Origin: Closterium sp. Naga37s-1 | Taxonomy: Eukaryota > Streptophyta > Zygnematophyceae > Desmidiales > Closteriaceae | Assembly: GCA_947471745.1 (NCBI GenBank) | Contig: CANJKZ010000172.1 | Span: 3,218,501 to 3,282,500 of the forward strand | Length of the DNA stretch: 64,000 nt | Reading direction: 5' to 3' | Shown: positions 22,424 to 32,928 of the stretch, piece after piece | Position numbering within the stretch: position 1 is the stretch's first letter | Layout: each line of letters begins with the position of its first letter | Translations under genes and position numbers: made by a program | Notes under the pieces: model-generated | The model's database searches: none | What the model was told of the DNA's origin: nothing | What the model saw: only the letters and a program-made list of their open reading frames with translations

Positions 22424-22499
22424 ACCACGAACATTTTTTTTCTGCCCTGCCCGAAGCGCACTGCCGTGCCTGCCTGCCCCGTCACGCGCCTTGCGCCTG

Positions 22500-22980
22500 C
22501 CTACCCGCGCCCTCGAGCGCCTGCCCTGCCTGCGCCCTCGAGCGCCTGCCCTACCCGCGGACTCGAGCGCCTGTCCTACCCGCGCCCTCGAGCGCCTGCC
22601 CGTCGCCGTGCCCTGCAGGCCGCGCGCGGGCCTGCCCTGTACCCGCGAAGCCGCCCCTGGACCCCGCGGCGCTGCCCCTGGACCCCGCGACGCCGCCCCT
22701 GGACCCGGGCGTCGCCCCTGCTCGTCGCGACGCCCCTGCGGGACCCGGGCGCCCCTCCTGCTCGTCGCGACGCCCCTGCGGGACCCGCGCGGCGTCGCCC
22801 CTACTCGTCGCGACGCCCCTGCGGGACCCGCGCGGCGCCGCTCCTGCTCGTCGCGACGCCCCTGTGGGACCCGGGCGCCGCTCCTGCTCGTCGCGACGCC
22901 CCTGCGGGACCCACGCAGCGTCGCCCCTGCTCGTCGCGGCGCCCCCCCCCCTCCCCCCCCCCCCCCCCCCCCCCTCGCCG
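22500..22980 (+). repeat. tandem-repeat leader of Copia-C
   Basis: Units with CTCGTCGCGACGCCCCTGCG repeat at least six times, preceded by CTCGAGCGCCTGCCCTACCC units and followed by an almost pure C run (about 22942-22974). The frames here are repeat by-products. Confidence 0.85.
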
Positions 22981-25900
22981 TGCCCTGCCTCATCTGCGGC
23001 CGGCCCGCGCCCTGCCCCACCCCGCGCCCGCCCTTGGGGCGGCCGCCTCTGCCCTGCCCTGCCGCCGTCGCGTCTGCGGCCGCCGTCGCGGCCCCGCCGT
23101 AGCCGCTGTCGCGGCCCTGCCCCGCCGTTGCCGCCGTCGCGGCCCTGCCCAGCCGTAGCCGCCGTCGTGCCTGCAGCCGCCGTCGCGGCCTCGTCGTAGC
23201 CGCCGTCGTGGCCCCGCTGCAGCCGCCCGTCGAGCGCCTGCAGCCACCCGTCGAGCGCCGGACCTGCCCTACCCGTGCCCGTTGAGCGCCTGCCCACCGC
23301 CGCCGGTGGCATCTGCCCTACCCGCCTCTGGTGAGCACCTGCCCTACCCGCACTGCCTGCGCGCCTGCCTTACCAGCGTGCTGCCGCGCGTGCCGCGCCT
23401 GCCTGCCAACCGAGCCGCGCCGCCTAGCCGAGCAGCGCCGCTCGGCCAAGCCGCGCCGCACTGCCCTACTGAGCCGCACTGCTCTGCCCTGCTGCTACTG
23501 CTCTTCCAGCTGTCACTGCTACTACTACTGCACTGCCACTCCTGCTGCTACTGGCGGTGGCCGGATGCAGCTCCAGCGACGTCCGCGTGAGTCCCTCACG
23601 CCCCAGCAGCTTCGTGAGTGGTACGCTAGTTGGGGTTGTAGGGGTGGCCGTGGTGGGAGTCGCCCTGGAGCGGGTCGTTCGGGAGCTTCTTGTAGTGGCC
23701 AGGTGCAGCTGCAGTGGCGTCCGCGCGAGATCCTTTCGCACCAGCAGCTTCGTGAGTGGTACGCTCAGAGTAGAGGGTCATGGAGTACTGCTCGCTGCCC
23801 GTACGTCATTCGCACAGGTGCTCGGGCTGGTCAGCCTTGCGGGACGGTTGGTCACACAGAGTCCCGCTGCTTCTCCTGTCTGAGCGACGCCTGGCGTACA
23901 GAGTTTGGCGACGACGCTGAGCTCCCCTCCTGGCTGGAGCTGCTTAGGCAGAGGGTAGATATCCTTGCTCTTGACTATGATGCTATCCTCACTGCCATGT
24001 ATGCATTGCCTACTAGTGCTGAGGGTGCCTGTTACCTGTGTGTGCCGCCTGACCCAGGTATAGAGTCTGCTGCTCTAGGTGCTGGTGAGGCTGCTGCTCT
24101 AGGTGCTGGTGCGTCTCCTGCTCCAGGTGCCGGTGAGGCTGCTGCTCTAGGCGCTAGTGAGTCCACTGCTCCAGGTGCTGGTGAGTCTGCTCTCTCTGGT
24201 ACTGCGCCTGCTGCGGCCTTGCACACCTTCACGCTTGACTCAGGAGCTTCCCGCTCCTTCTTTCGCGACTGCACCACACTCACGCCGCTCAGTCGGCCGG
24301 TTGCAGTCTCCCTGGCTGACCCCTCTGGGGGTCCAGTCCTTGCGCACTCCTCTACGGTTCTGCCATGTCCGGCGGTCCCGTCTTGCTCGCTGTCGGGTCT
24401 TCACCTCCCCTTGTTCTCTACGAACTTGGTGAGTGGAGCTGACCTTCAGGACGTGTGGGTTGACCAGTTCACTCCTGGAGGTCAGCGGGTGACCCACTGT
24501 ACGTGCACACGGACGGGCCGACACCTGGCCACGTTCACCCGCCAGCCTGGGTCGAGCCTGTACACACTGACTACTGTGTCTCCTCCGGTTGCTGAGTCTG
24601 GTCAGGTCGCTGCGTCGGGTCAGGTGTTTGCTGCAGTGTCCCGGTCTGGTCCTGAGTCTGCACTCCGACAGAGGTGGAGAGTTTTCCTCCGACATTCTGC
24701 GAGCCTTCTGTCGTGCGGAGGGCATCCGCCAGACGGTCACGCTTCCGGCCTCTCCATAGCAAAATGGGATTGCTGAGCGCCGCATTGGCATGGTCATGGA
24801 CGTCGCTCGTACGTCCATGATCCATGCGGCTGCTCCCCATTTTCTGTGGCCGTTCGCGGTTCAGTACGCTGCGCATCAGCTCAACCTCCAGCCCCGGGTC
24901 TCCATGCCGGAGACCACACCTACTCTGCGGTGGACGGGGAAGGTTGGCGATGCGTCTGCGTTCCGTGTCTGGGGATCTCGAGCTTTCGTCCGTGACTTGT
25001 CTGCGGACAAGCTGTCCTCCCGTGCTGTTCCGTGCGTCTTCCTTGGCTTCCCCCCTGACGTGCCTGGTTGGCAGTTTTACCACCCCACCTCGCGCCGTGT
25101 TCTGTCCTCTCAGGACGTCACGTTTGACGAGTCCGTTCCTTACTACCGTCTCTTCCCCTACCGCACTGCCCCCCTCCCCCCCCCGCCGCTCTTCCTCGCG
25201 CCAGGTCCTCCCCCGGTAGACCCCCTCCCCCCTCAGGGTCCTGCCCCCTCAGGTGTGTCCCAGGTAGACGCAGTCGAGCCTGTCGAGGTAGCTGTTGACT
25301 CTAGTGCTGCTAAGGGTGCTGAGCCTGCGGGTGCCGGGTCTGGGGGTGCTGAGCCTGAGCGTGCGGAGCCTGGGGGTGCTGGGTCTACGTGTGCTGAGCC
25401 TGGGGGTGCTGAGCCTGGGGTTGCTGAGTCTGGGGGTGCGGAGCGTGAGGGTGCTGAGCCTGCGCGTGTGGAGTCTGGAGGTGCTGAGCCTGGTGGTCCC
25501 TCGGGTGCTTCGTCCCGGCGGGAGCCACTCTCTCCACAGCAGCTGCGCGAGTGGTTTGCTCGGCGCTGGAGCCGTGCTGCTGGAGCTGGTGGTGCTACGG
25601 GCGCTGGAGGTCCTGCTGCTGCTAGAGCTGCTGGGGGTTCTGGAGCCACTGGTCCCGGAGGTGCTCGTACTGGAGGTACTGGAGCTGCTGGGCCTGGTGG
25701 TGCTGGAGCTGGAGCTGCTGGAGGTGCTGGAGCTGGCGGTGCTGCTGGAGCAGATGCTGCTGGAGGTACCGGAGCTGGCGCTACTGGAGCAGCTGGGGAA
25801 TCTGGTGGTCCTGCTGGACCTGGAGCTGCTGGAGGTGCTGGAGCTGGTGGTGCAGCTGGAGCCGGTTCTCCTAGGGGTGCTGGAGTTGGCGCTACTGGAG

Positions 25901-28478
25901 CTGCTGGAGGTGCTGGTGGAGCTGGTGGTGCTGCTGGAGTTGGAGCTGACACTAGGGGTGCTGGTGCTGTCCCTGCTGGTTCTGGAGGCGCTGCGCGGCC
26001 ACGGCCGTACTTCGTTCCGCTCCTTGAGCAGGTTCTTGGTCTCCCGCCTTCTACTGAACCTGCTCCTTCCTTAGAGTGTCCACCGCCTGTCCAGTCGCAG
26101 TCACAGTTACAGCCCGCCTCCCCACTGCCTGCTCCTTCTCCTTACACTGGTCCGACCGGAGGTCTTGCGGAGCGTCGTGAGCCTGAGTCTCGTCCTGCGT
26201 CGCCTGTTCGTGCTGCTCGCACTAGTCGTCGTGGTTCGCGTCAGCGTCCTCCTCCTGTCCCTGGCACGCACCAGATGGCTCTGCGTCCTTCCACTGCTCC
26301 GCAGCGTGTCCCTCTGCCGTCTCCTCCTGCGTCCTCTCTTCCTGCCCTTGCTGACCCGGAGTCTGACTCCCTTCGTGCTGCTAGTCCTACTGTCACGCGT
26401 CTCCTGGCCACTGTTGTCACTGACCCTTCCTTTGAGTCCACTGATGCGTCTGCCTTAGTTGCTGAGCTTGTCGACTTTGCTGCTCACTGTCGTCTAGACT
26501 ACGCCGCTAGTCTTGTTGCTGAGTCTGAGTCTGTCTGACCTCCGTCCGTCGGCGTTGAGTGTGCTCTTAGCACGGACGTCCTTGAGGACAGGCAGGAGGA
26601 GTTCCAGTGTTTTGCTGCTGCTTTACCTCATCTCGTGTCCATGCTGCTTGCCCCAGAGGGAGACCCGGATGCACCAGACATCCCGACCCCGCGCTCTTAC
26701 GCAGAGGCGATAGAGGGTCCCTACTCCTCTAAGTGGCAGACAGCCATGGACGCAGAGATGGCTTCCTGGAAGTCCACAGGCACCTACGTCGACGAGGTTC
26801 CCCCACCTGGGGCGAACATTGTCGATGGCATGTGGATTTTCAGGGTGAAGCGGCCGCCGGGTTCTCCGCCTGTCTTCAAGGCGCGTTACGTGGCTCGAGG
26901 CTTCAGTCAGCGGCAGGGAGTTGACTACTTTCAGACCTTCTCTCCCACTCCTAAGATGACCACTCTTCGGGTACTGCTGCACGTCGCTGCTCAGCGTGAC
27001 TACGAGCTTCACTCTCTTGACTTCAGCACAGCCTTCCTACAGGGCAGCCTGCACGAGGAGATCTGGCTGCGCCGCCCACCTGGATTCACTGGGTCGTTTC
27101 CTCCTGGTACCCAGTGGAGCCTCCGGCGGCCAGTCTATGGTCTCCGCCAGGCGCCCCGTGAGTGGCACGACACACTGAGGACTACGCTTGCGGCTCTTCG
27201 GTTTGCTCTTTCCACTGCTGACCCGTCGCTGTTTCTCCGCACCGACACTACTCTGCCGCCGTTCTACATCCTCGTGTACGTCGACGTCTTGGTCTTTGCT
27301 ACTGCTGACACTGCTGGACTGACCCACGTGAAGTCGGAGCTGCAGAAGAGACACACGTGCACAGACCTGGGTGAAATGCGCAGCTATCTTGGCTTGCAGA
27401 TCACCCGGGACAGAGCACGGCGCACCATTACCTTGACTCAGTCACACATGGTGCAGCAGGTCCTTCAGCGCTTCAACTTCACGTACTCCTCGCCTCAGGC
27501 CACTCCTCTGTCTACTCGCCACTCGCTCTCAGCTCTGCCTTCGGATGAGTCCGTAGAGCTGAGTGGCCCGTACCCAGAGCTTGTGGGCTGCCTCATGTAC
27601 CTGATGACCTGCACTCGACCTGACCTGGCATACCCTCTTAGCATCTTGGCACGCTTTGTTGCTCCTGGGAGACACCGACCAGAGCACATGGATGCTGCTA
27701 AGAGGGTGTTGCGCTACCTGTGCAGTACGTCGGGCATGGGGCTCGTGCTTGGAGGACAGGCTCGAGTTGTCCTCACTGGTCACGCAGACGCTTCTTGGGT
27801 TGACGACTTGGCTACGCAGCGGTCGTCACAGGGTTACACCTTCAACCTTGGTTCGGCTCTGTTTCGTGGCGGTCTACCCGCTCGTCTTCTGTTCTCAGCT
27901 CCAGTTGTGAGGCTGAGATCTACGCTGGGGCCATGGCTGCACAGGAGTTATGCTGGCTCACCTACCTGCTGACTGACTTGGGAGAGGCGCCTCGTTCTCC
28001 TCCAGTTCTGTACGTCGACAACAAGGCCATGCTTGCCTTGTGTCAGGAGCACAGACTAGAGCACAGAACGAAGCACATTGCTCTACGCTACTTCCTTGCT
28101 CGAGAGTTGCAGCAGCGTGGTCAGCTTCGTCTTGCTTACGTGGCCACTCGGGCCAACACTGCTGATATCTTTACCAAGGCACTTCAGCCTTGTGATCATC
28201 AGCGTTTTTGTACTATGTTAGGTCTTGTGCCTACCTGGCCCCACTTGCTCACCTCTCGACTTTGCTTGTACTGTGATCTATATATACTTGCACCTGCATG
28301 CTTACCATTGCTAGGTTGAGATCACTGTCTTGCTTGTTCACCTTGATTTATAACCCTGCATGTGAACTGGCCTTGTGGCCTTGTACTTGTGCTCAGAATG
28401 CGTGGTGACGTCGTGGTCCACCCTGAGCTTGACCTTGCCTTGTTCTCTTGCTTGTCCCCCACTTTGCCTATGGGGGTG

Positions 28479-28599
28479 TGTCAGAACTATACTCTAGGCT
28501 GTAGTAGGGCACTCCTTATGGGGTACAGCACTGTTAGGTTTTGCCTATACAAACCTTGTACTGTTCTCATTCTAGTCATTCCTCGTTCTATTCTTCACA
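28479..28599 (+). repeat. 3' LTR of Copia-C
   Basis: 121 bp, preceded by the purine run CTATGGGGG and followed by the AAAAC duplication. Confidence 0.95.
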
Positions 28600-28604
28600 A
28601 AAAC

Positions 28605-28810
28605 GACTCTGATTACCAAGCGTCACAGGATCGAATTTCCACTCGAGAATGATGCACTAAAGGTGAATACAAGGCGTAATCTCGCCATAATCCGAAGTGC
28701 CAATGGGCTTGCGTGCTTATGCGCACTAATGATTATTTATTCCAGAAGAGCGTGTTCCCGAAGGTTCGGCTTATCTGTTGTTTCTATGTATTTCTGAGTA
28801 TGAATACGGG
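28605..28810. repeat. inverted-repeat element, copy 1 (loop flipped)
   Basis: Positions 28620-28674 match the left arm of the copy at 35675-35729. The next stretch, 28675-28801, matches the reverse complement of that copy's loop (35730-35863). The second arm is absent here; G-rich repeats begin instead. No coding is seen. Confidence 0.8.
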
Positions 28811-29035
28811 CGCGGGCGCGGCGGGCGGGCGGGCGGGCGGCGCGGGCGCGGTGGGCGGGCGCGGCGGGCGGGCGGCCGGGCGCGGCCAGCGGGCGGGCGG
28901 GCTGACGGTGCGGGCACGGCCGGCGTGCGGGGCGGGCGGGCTGACGGTGCGGGCACGGCCGGCGTGCGGGGCGGGCGGGCGGGCGCCGCGGGCGCGGGCG
29001 CGGTCGGCCGACGGGCGGGCGGGGCGGGCCCTAGT
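28802..29035 (+). repeat. G-rich GGGC repeat tract
   Basis: Dense GGGCGGGCGGGCGGGC runs on the plus strand, with an internal direct repeat of about 40 bp containing GACGGTGCGGGCACGGCCGG twice. Many closely spaced GGG runs make four-stranded DNA likely. The frames across it are not genes. Confidence 0.85.
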
Positions 29036-29339
29036 GTGCTCGCACAAAACTCACCTCAAGCAACTTGTATGACTGAGCAATAGCACATTATGCCCCTTGC
29101 GGAGTTTGATATGTGACAGACCCATATCCTCTGAGAATAACACAAAGGAAGGGAAAAAAATACATGCAACTATATTTAAGACATAAGACATGCAACTACA
29201 TGCAACTATATTTTTAAATAAATTGCGTGGCAGGACAAGAGTAGAACAATAACAAAAGCGAAACAGAAGAAAGCAGTCACAAGCAATAACAGAACCAATT
29301 TCGACATACACACCAAGTAACCACTCCAACTTACGTTGG
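29036..29339. other. AT-rich stretch, no gene seen
   Basis: AT-rich sequence with a small repeated ACATGCAACTATAT motif. It may be the 3' untranslated region or downstream flank of the kinesin gene on the minus strand, but no signal proves it. Confidence 0.4.
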
Positions 29340-29597
29340 TTCCTTAGATGTCTTACGTTTCACTGCACATTCTTGAATCTCCCCCATCTGTATGTACAAC
29401 ACTGGGCTAGCAGCAGTCACTGTAGTTGTAATCGGTGAATCAATAACAGTGGCAACAGGTAGATAACACCAGCTCCCCTTGGCAAACGACCCAGATGTGT
29501 GGTTCCTTCGGCGTTGGCCGTACCACGTTCCTCGATGGCTTAGCAATGACACGTTCTTGTTCGCATGATTTTTTACCTTGTGAATTTCCACGACATA
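29340..29597 (-). pseudogene. kinesin, candidate exon after the motor core
   Basis: A minus-strand frame begins after TTCAAG (acceptor-like) and reads YVVEIHKVKNHANKNVS. This fits the last motor helix and neck of kinesins, where KCBP-type proteins have a YAS...N-P-S-K-x-x-S pattern. The rest of the frame is not recognisable. The phase does not fit cleanly with the exon at 29953-30221, so this is a tentative piece. Confidence 0.35.
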
Positions 29598-29952
29598 CTT
29601 GAACATAAGAGAAACAACAAAAGTGGAGAAGAAAAATCAGGGAGCAAGCGAGATCTAGAGAAATGAGAATTCAAAGATCCACCCCCTCCCTTTTTCCCGC
29701 TCCTTGGATCCCCCTCGTCCCCCTTTCTCCCTCCCTTCCTCGCTCCCTCCCTCATTACTCCCTTCCTCCATGCTCACTGTCTCCCTCCTTGCTCCCTTCC
29801 CCCTGCCTAACTGCCACGCTGTCTGCCTGCTTGCGTGCCTAACTGCTTGCGTGGCTGCCTGCCTACCTCGCTGATTGCCTAACTCGCTACCTGGCTTCCT
29901 TGCTGCCCACCTGCAACGATGCATGCCTGCCTTGCTGCTTTCTTGTGCCTAC

Positions 29953-30221
29953 CTCAAGGAGTTCTTCGTCTCATCGAAGTGCGGATCCGAAGTAGAGACA
30001 TTGGCAATCATGAGGGTCTTGGAGTTTCCACCCAAAGAGTCCGCCAACACCATTGTGAGTTTATCCCCGCGATACGAGGGGAGGTCCTTCTCCTTCAACG
30101 CTCGGATCACTTTGTGGAGGGCAAGTAGACCCAAGTTGATCGCCTTTGACTCAGCCATCCGCACGCCCTCCGCGCTCGTCTGGCTTTGCTTCTCCGAACC
30201 AGCAAGGTCCACAAATGAAAG
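29953..30221 (-). pseudogene. kinesin motor exon with switch II
   Basis: A 269-nt exon between a good acceptor (CTACTGCAG) and donor (GTAGGC). It encodes LSFVDLAGSEKQSQTSAEG, DKLTMVLADSLGGNSKTLM and ISTSD-like NVSTSD...DET. DLAGSE is the kinesin switch II, which senses ATP hydrolysis. KLTM...DSLGGN is the microtubule-binding face in the style of plant kinesin-14/KCBP. The usual N-K-S-L-S-A-L is changed to NLGLLAL and the V-P-Y-R stretch is altered, so the motor would be unusual. Neighbouring kinesin exons lie to its right on the same strand. The splice sites are intact, but other exons are damaged, so a relic gene is the best call. Confidence 0.75.
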
Positions 30222-30777
30222 CTGCAGTAGGGCAACGACAACATAAGGAAGAAGGGGGGTAATGTGGAGGAGTGAGTGAGTGATCATACCTGCTCAGGAT
30301 CTCACTGCACTATAGTATTAATTTCAACAGTCCCACTCTTTTCCTCTCTCATACTCTCTTTTATTCTTCCCCCCTCCCCTCTCGATCTTGCTTCTGTCAT
30401 TCTCTACCAGCTCCTCACATTCCCTCCTGCATAGCCCTTGACCACTTTCGACCTCTTATATTGTCCCCCATTGCCCTCCCATTTCGACCTTACTAGTGGT
30501 AATTTGGCCCGTCTGCTCATCGCGTGTCTTGATGTTGAGGCACAGCACCACATGAGGGCACGAGCTCGACAACTCGCCTCGTCAAGCCCTATTCAACAAG
30601 CTCCTCAACATCCAATGTGCTGTTTATTTTGACACGTGCAGAAAGAAATGAACATATTGTGTGAGAACGTGAGGCAAGACATGACCACGTGAACAGGAAG
30701 TAAGAAAGGCAAGCGACGAGGTGGGCATGTATGGTGGAATTTAAAAGAATTCTTTAAACCGGACATTGCAATAAAAC

Positions 30778-30855
30778 CTCGACAGTCTTTAATGTTGGAT
30801 CCAGCAGGTCCCGTACCTTCTCCTGGTACACCTCCAGCATGTAAGCCCGCATGCG
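30778..30855 (-). pseudogene. kinesin motor exon piece
   Basis: The minus strand reads MRAYMLEVYQEKVRDLLDPT, the kinesin stretch usually seen as AYM-x-ELYQD-x-L-x-DLL in KCBP. It is followed by a plausible donor (GAG|GTTTTA). No AG acceptor is obvious upstream. The next expected motif, switch I (N-x-x-SSRSH), was not found between here and 30221. This supports a decayed gene. Confidence 0.6.
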
Positions 30856-30927
30856 TGACATGTAAGAAAGGGGCAATGACAAATATATGATTAAACAATG
30901 TTGAATATGTGGGAAAACAATACTTAC

Positions 30928-31126
30928 AAGGCTAAAGTTTGCCAGCATGTAGTAACTGACGGTCAAGTCTCGAGGGTTGTTGCGTATCACATTGAAGACC
31001 TTTTTGAATCCCACGTGGAATAACGTCAGGTTCCGCCTTAATCCCAATCATTGTGTACGTCTTCCCACTCCCAACCTGCTCGTAGATGCATACGTTGTAA
31101 CTGTCACAAGCTGATCGAATCAAGAC
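30928..31126 (-). pseudogene. kinesin motor exon with P-loop
   Basis: A 199-nt exon with a good acceptor (CACTTGTAG) and donor (GTAAGTATT). It joins in phase 0 with the exon ending at 33201. It reads LIRSACDSYNVCIYEQVGSG then KTYTM. Known kinesins have N-V-C-I-F-A-Y-G-Q-T-G-S-G-K-T, so this copy is two residues short and lacks the first Gly of the Walker A motif. The first half (to IPRGIQK) and the second half (VFNVIRNNPRDLTVSYYML) are in different frames, one base apart, and the first frame stops before the donor. Either the gene is dead or the assembly has an error here. Confidence 0.7.
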
Positions 31127-31312
31127 CTACAAGTGGCGGGATGGTAGGAAAAACGGGGAATTTCTTTATGAGTTTATGAAGGGGCATGGAAAGATACTTG
31201 GAGAATTGCGCCCGACTTGCCACAGCATGCCAGCAGCACTCGACTTGCCACTGCATGCCAACAGCACCCGACTTGCCATAGCCATCAATCACTGCAGGAT
31301 TTTCCTTACCCT
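31103..31312 (-). repeat. 210-bp direct duplication, left copy
   Basis: Nearly identical to 32496-32705. It covers the first bases of the P-loop exon, its acceptor and adjoining intron. Inside are three units of about 28 bp with CCGACTTGCCACTGCATGCC. The two copies flank the copia fragment. Confidence 0.9.
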
Positions 31313-31330
31313 GGTTTAGCTCCTCACACA

Positions 31331-32478
31331 TGGTGCAGTAGGTCCTTCAGCGCTTCGACTTCTCGTGGTCCTCGCTACAGCCCACTCCTCTGACTACAGG
31401 CCAATGGCTCTCAGCTCCACCTTCGGACGAGTCCGTAGAGCCAAGTGGTCCGTACCCAGAGCTTGTGGATTGCCTCATGTACCTGATGACGTGCACACGA
31501 CCTGACCTCGCGTACCCTCTCAGCCTCCTGGCTCGCTACGTGGCTCCCGGTAGACACCGAAAGGTGCACTAAGATGCTGCAAAGAGGGTACTGCGTTACT
31601 TGTGCAGTACATCGGGCATGGGGTGTGTGCTTCTAGGGCTGACGATCAGACGACTCACCGGTCTACACATGGGTACAGCTTCAGCCTAGGCACTGATTCT
31701 GTCTCGTGGAGGTCCACTCGCTCGTCTTCTGTACTTAGTTCCAGCTGTGAGGCGGACATCTACGCTGGGGCTATGGCTGCACAGTAGCTCTGCTGGCTGA
31801 CCTACCTGCTGACCGACTTGGGTGAGAGGCCTCGTTCTCCTCCAGTTGTGTACGTCGACAACAAGGCGATGATTGCCTTGTGTCAGGACCAGAGACTGGA
31901 GCACAGAACGAAGCACATTGCTCTCTGTTACTTCCTCACGCGAGAGCTGCAGCAGCGTGGTCAGCTTCGTCTTGCTTACGTGGCCACACAGGCCAACACT
32001 GCTGATGCCTTCGCCAAGGCCCTTGGGTCTAGTGATCATCAGCGTTTCTGCCCAGCTCTTGGGCTTGTGCACACTCTGCCTCACTTGCTTGTCTCTTGAT
32101 CTTGTCTTGCCCCTGTTGTACACTGATGTATATGAATATACCTGCATGCTTACACTTGGTAAGTTGTGATCAGTGTACTGCTCTTGCTATTATAAACTCC
32201 GTATGTGAACTGGCCTTGTGGCTTCTTACTTGTGCTTGGAATGCATGGTGATCTTAAGATCCACCCTGAGCTTTGTTTTGCTTTGCTTCTTCTCTTGACT
32301 GGTCTTGTGACCCTTGCTTGCTTTGGCTATCCCCCACTTCGCCTATGGGGGTGTGTCAAAACATATATGCTTAGTTGTACCTAGGCTGTATTGGGGCTAG
32401 CTTTAGGGGGTACAGAAATCATCTCGACATTCTCCTTGTACCCCCTCCTTTGACCTAATCGATCATTCCCGTTTCACA
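31331..32478 (+). mobile_element. Copia-D, 3' fragment in a kinesin intron
   Basis: A plus-strand copia fragment with the end of RT (SHMVQ start), RNase H (about 31.63-32.1 kb), a polypurine tract and a 3' LTR (32354-32478, 125 bp). The 5' part is missing. It lies between two copies of a 210-bp kinesin intron segment and points opposite to the gene. It is a fossil with a few breaks. Confidence 0.88.
32354..32478 (+). repeat. 3' LTR of Copia-D
   Basis: Begins TGTCAAAAC after CTATGGGGGTG and ends CGTTTCACA. It shares AGGCTGTA, GGGGTACAG and CTTGTACCCC with the other short LTRs. Confidence 0.8.
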
Positions 32479-32495
32479 AAGTTCTTACCAAAACC

Positions 32496-32705
32496 GTCAC
32501 AAGCTGATTGAATCAATACCTACAAGTGGCGGGATGGTAGGAAAAACGGGAAATTTCTTTATGAGTTTATGAAGGGGCATGAAAAGATACTTGGAGAACT
32601 GCACCCGACTTGCCACTGCATGCCAGCAGCACTCGACTTGCCACTGCATGCCAGAAGGACCCGACTTGCCATTGCCATCAATCGCTGCAGAATTCTCCTT
32701 ACCCT
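32496..32705 (-). repeat. 210-bp direct duplication, right copy
   Basis: Partner of 31103-31312. It carries the intron end, acceptor and only about the first 24 bases of the P-loop exon, so it is a dead exon start. Normal-looking intron continues to its right. Confidence 0.9.
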
Positions 32706-32928
32706 CTCCTTTTCTTAACCCTAAACCATAAACCCAAAACCATCTCCATCACAGGCTCTCATCAAGCGAGCATACAGTATGTCAAAGGCACATGGTCTCT
32801 TCCGTGAGAGTACGACGGCTTATGCTGGCTTTGCTAGCTTGCCTGGACTTTATTATGCTATTACTAGCTTAGGTTTTAACTATCATGCATAGATATGTTT
32901 GATTTCCTAGGTTAGGTGCATTCCTATA
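32706..32928 (-). other. kinesin intron, no other feature
   Basis: AT-richer intron sequence between the duplicated segment and an old LTR. Contains a short CCCTAAACC-like stretch, too short to call telomeric. Confidence 0.5.

Larger units (their letters stand above)
22256..28599 (+). mobile_element. Copia-C, Ty1/copia retrotransposon, young but broken
   Basis: LTRs (22256-22376 and 28479-28599, 121 bp each) differ at one position, and AAAAC flanks both ends (22251-22255, 28600-28604). The primer site TGGTTTCAGAGC follows the left LTR. A GC-rich leader runs to about 23.5 kb. Parts then seen are: two LREWY motifs with a widened zinc knuckle (about 23.57-23.9 kb); protease with LDSGAS (about 24.24 kb); integrase (about 24.6-25.1 kb); a Gly/Ala/Glu linker (about 25.25-26.0 kb); RT (about 26.6-27.5 kb); and RNase H (about 27.7-28.2 kb). 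No capsid-like gag was recognised. It is a fossil with about three or four breaks, recently inserted. Confidence 0.93.

Noticed and set aside
22318-23312. Several overlapping Ala/Arg/Pro-rich frames on both strands
   Set aside because: Products of the GC-rich tandem leader of Copia-C, with no domain.
29655-29924. Arg/Gly-rich minus-strand frames between kinesin exons
   Set aside because: They reflect CTCCCTCC-type simple sequence in the intron, not coding.
32720-32750. Telomere-like CCCTAAACC words
   Set aside because: Only a couple of imperfect units inside an intron; not an array.
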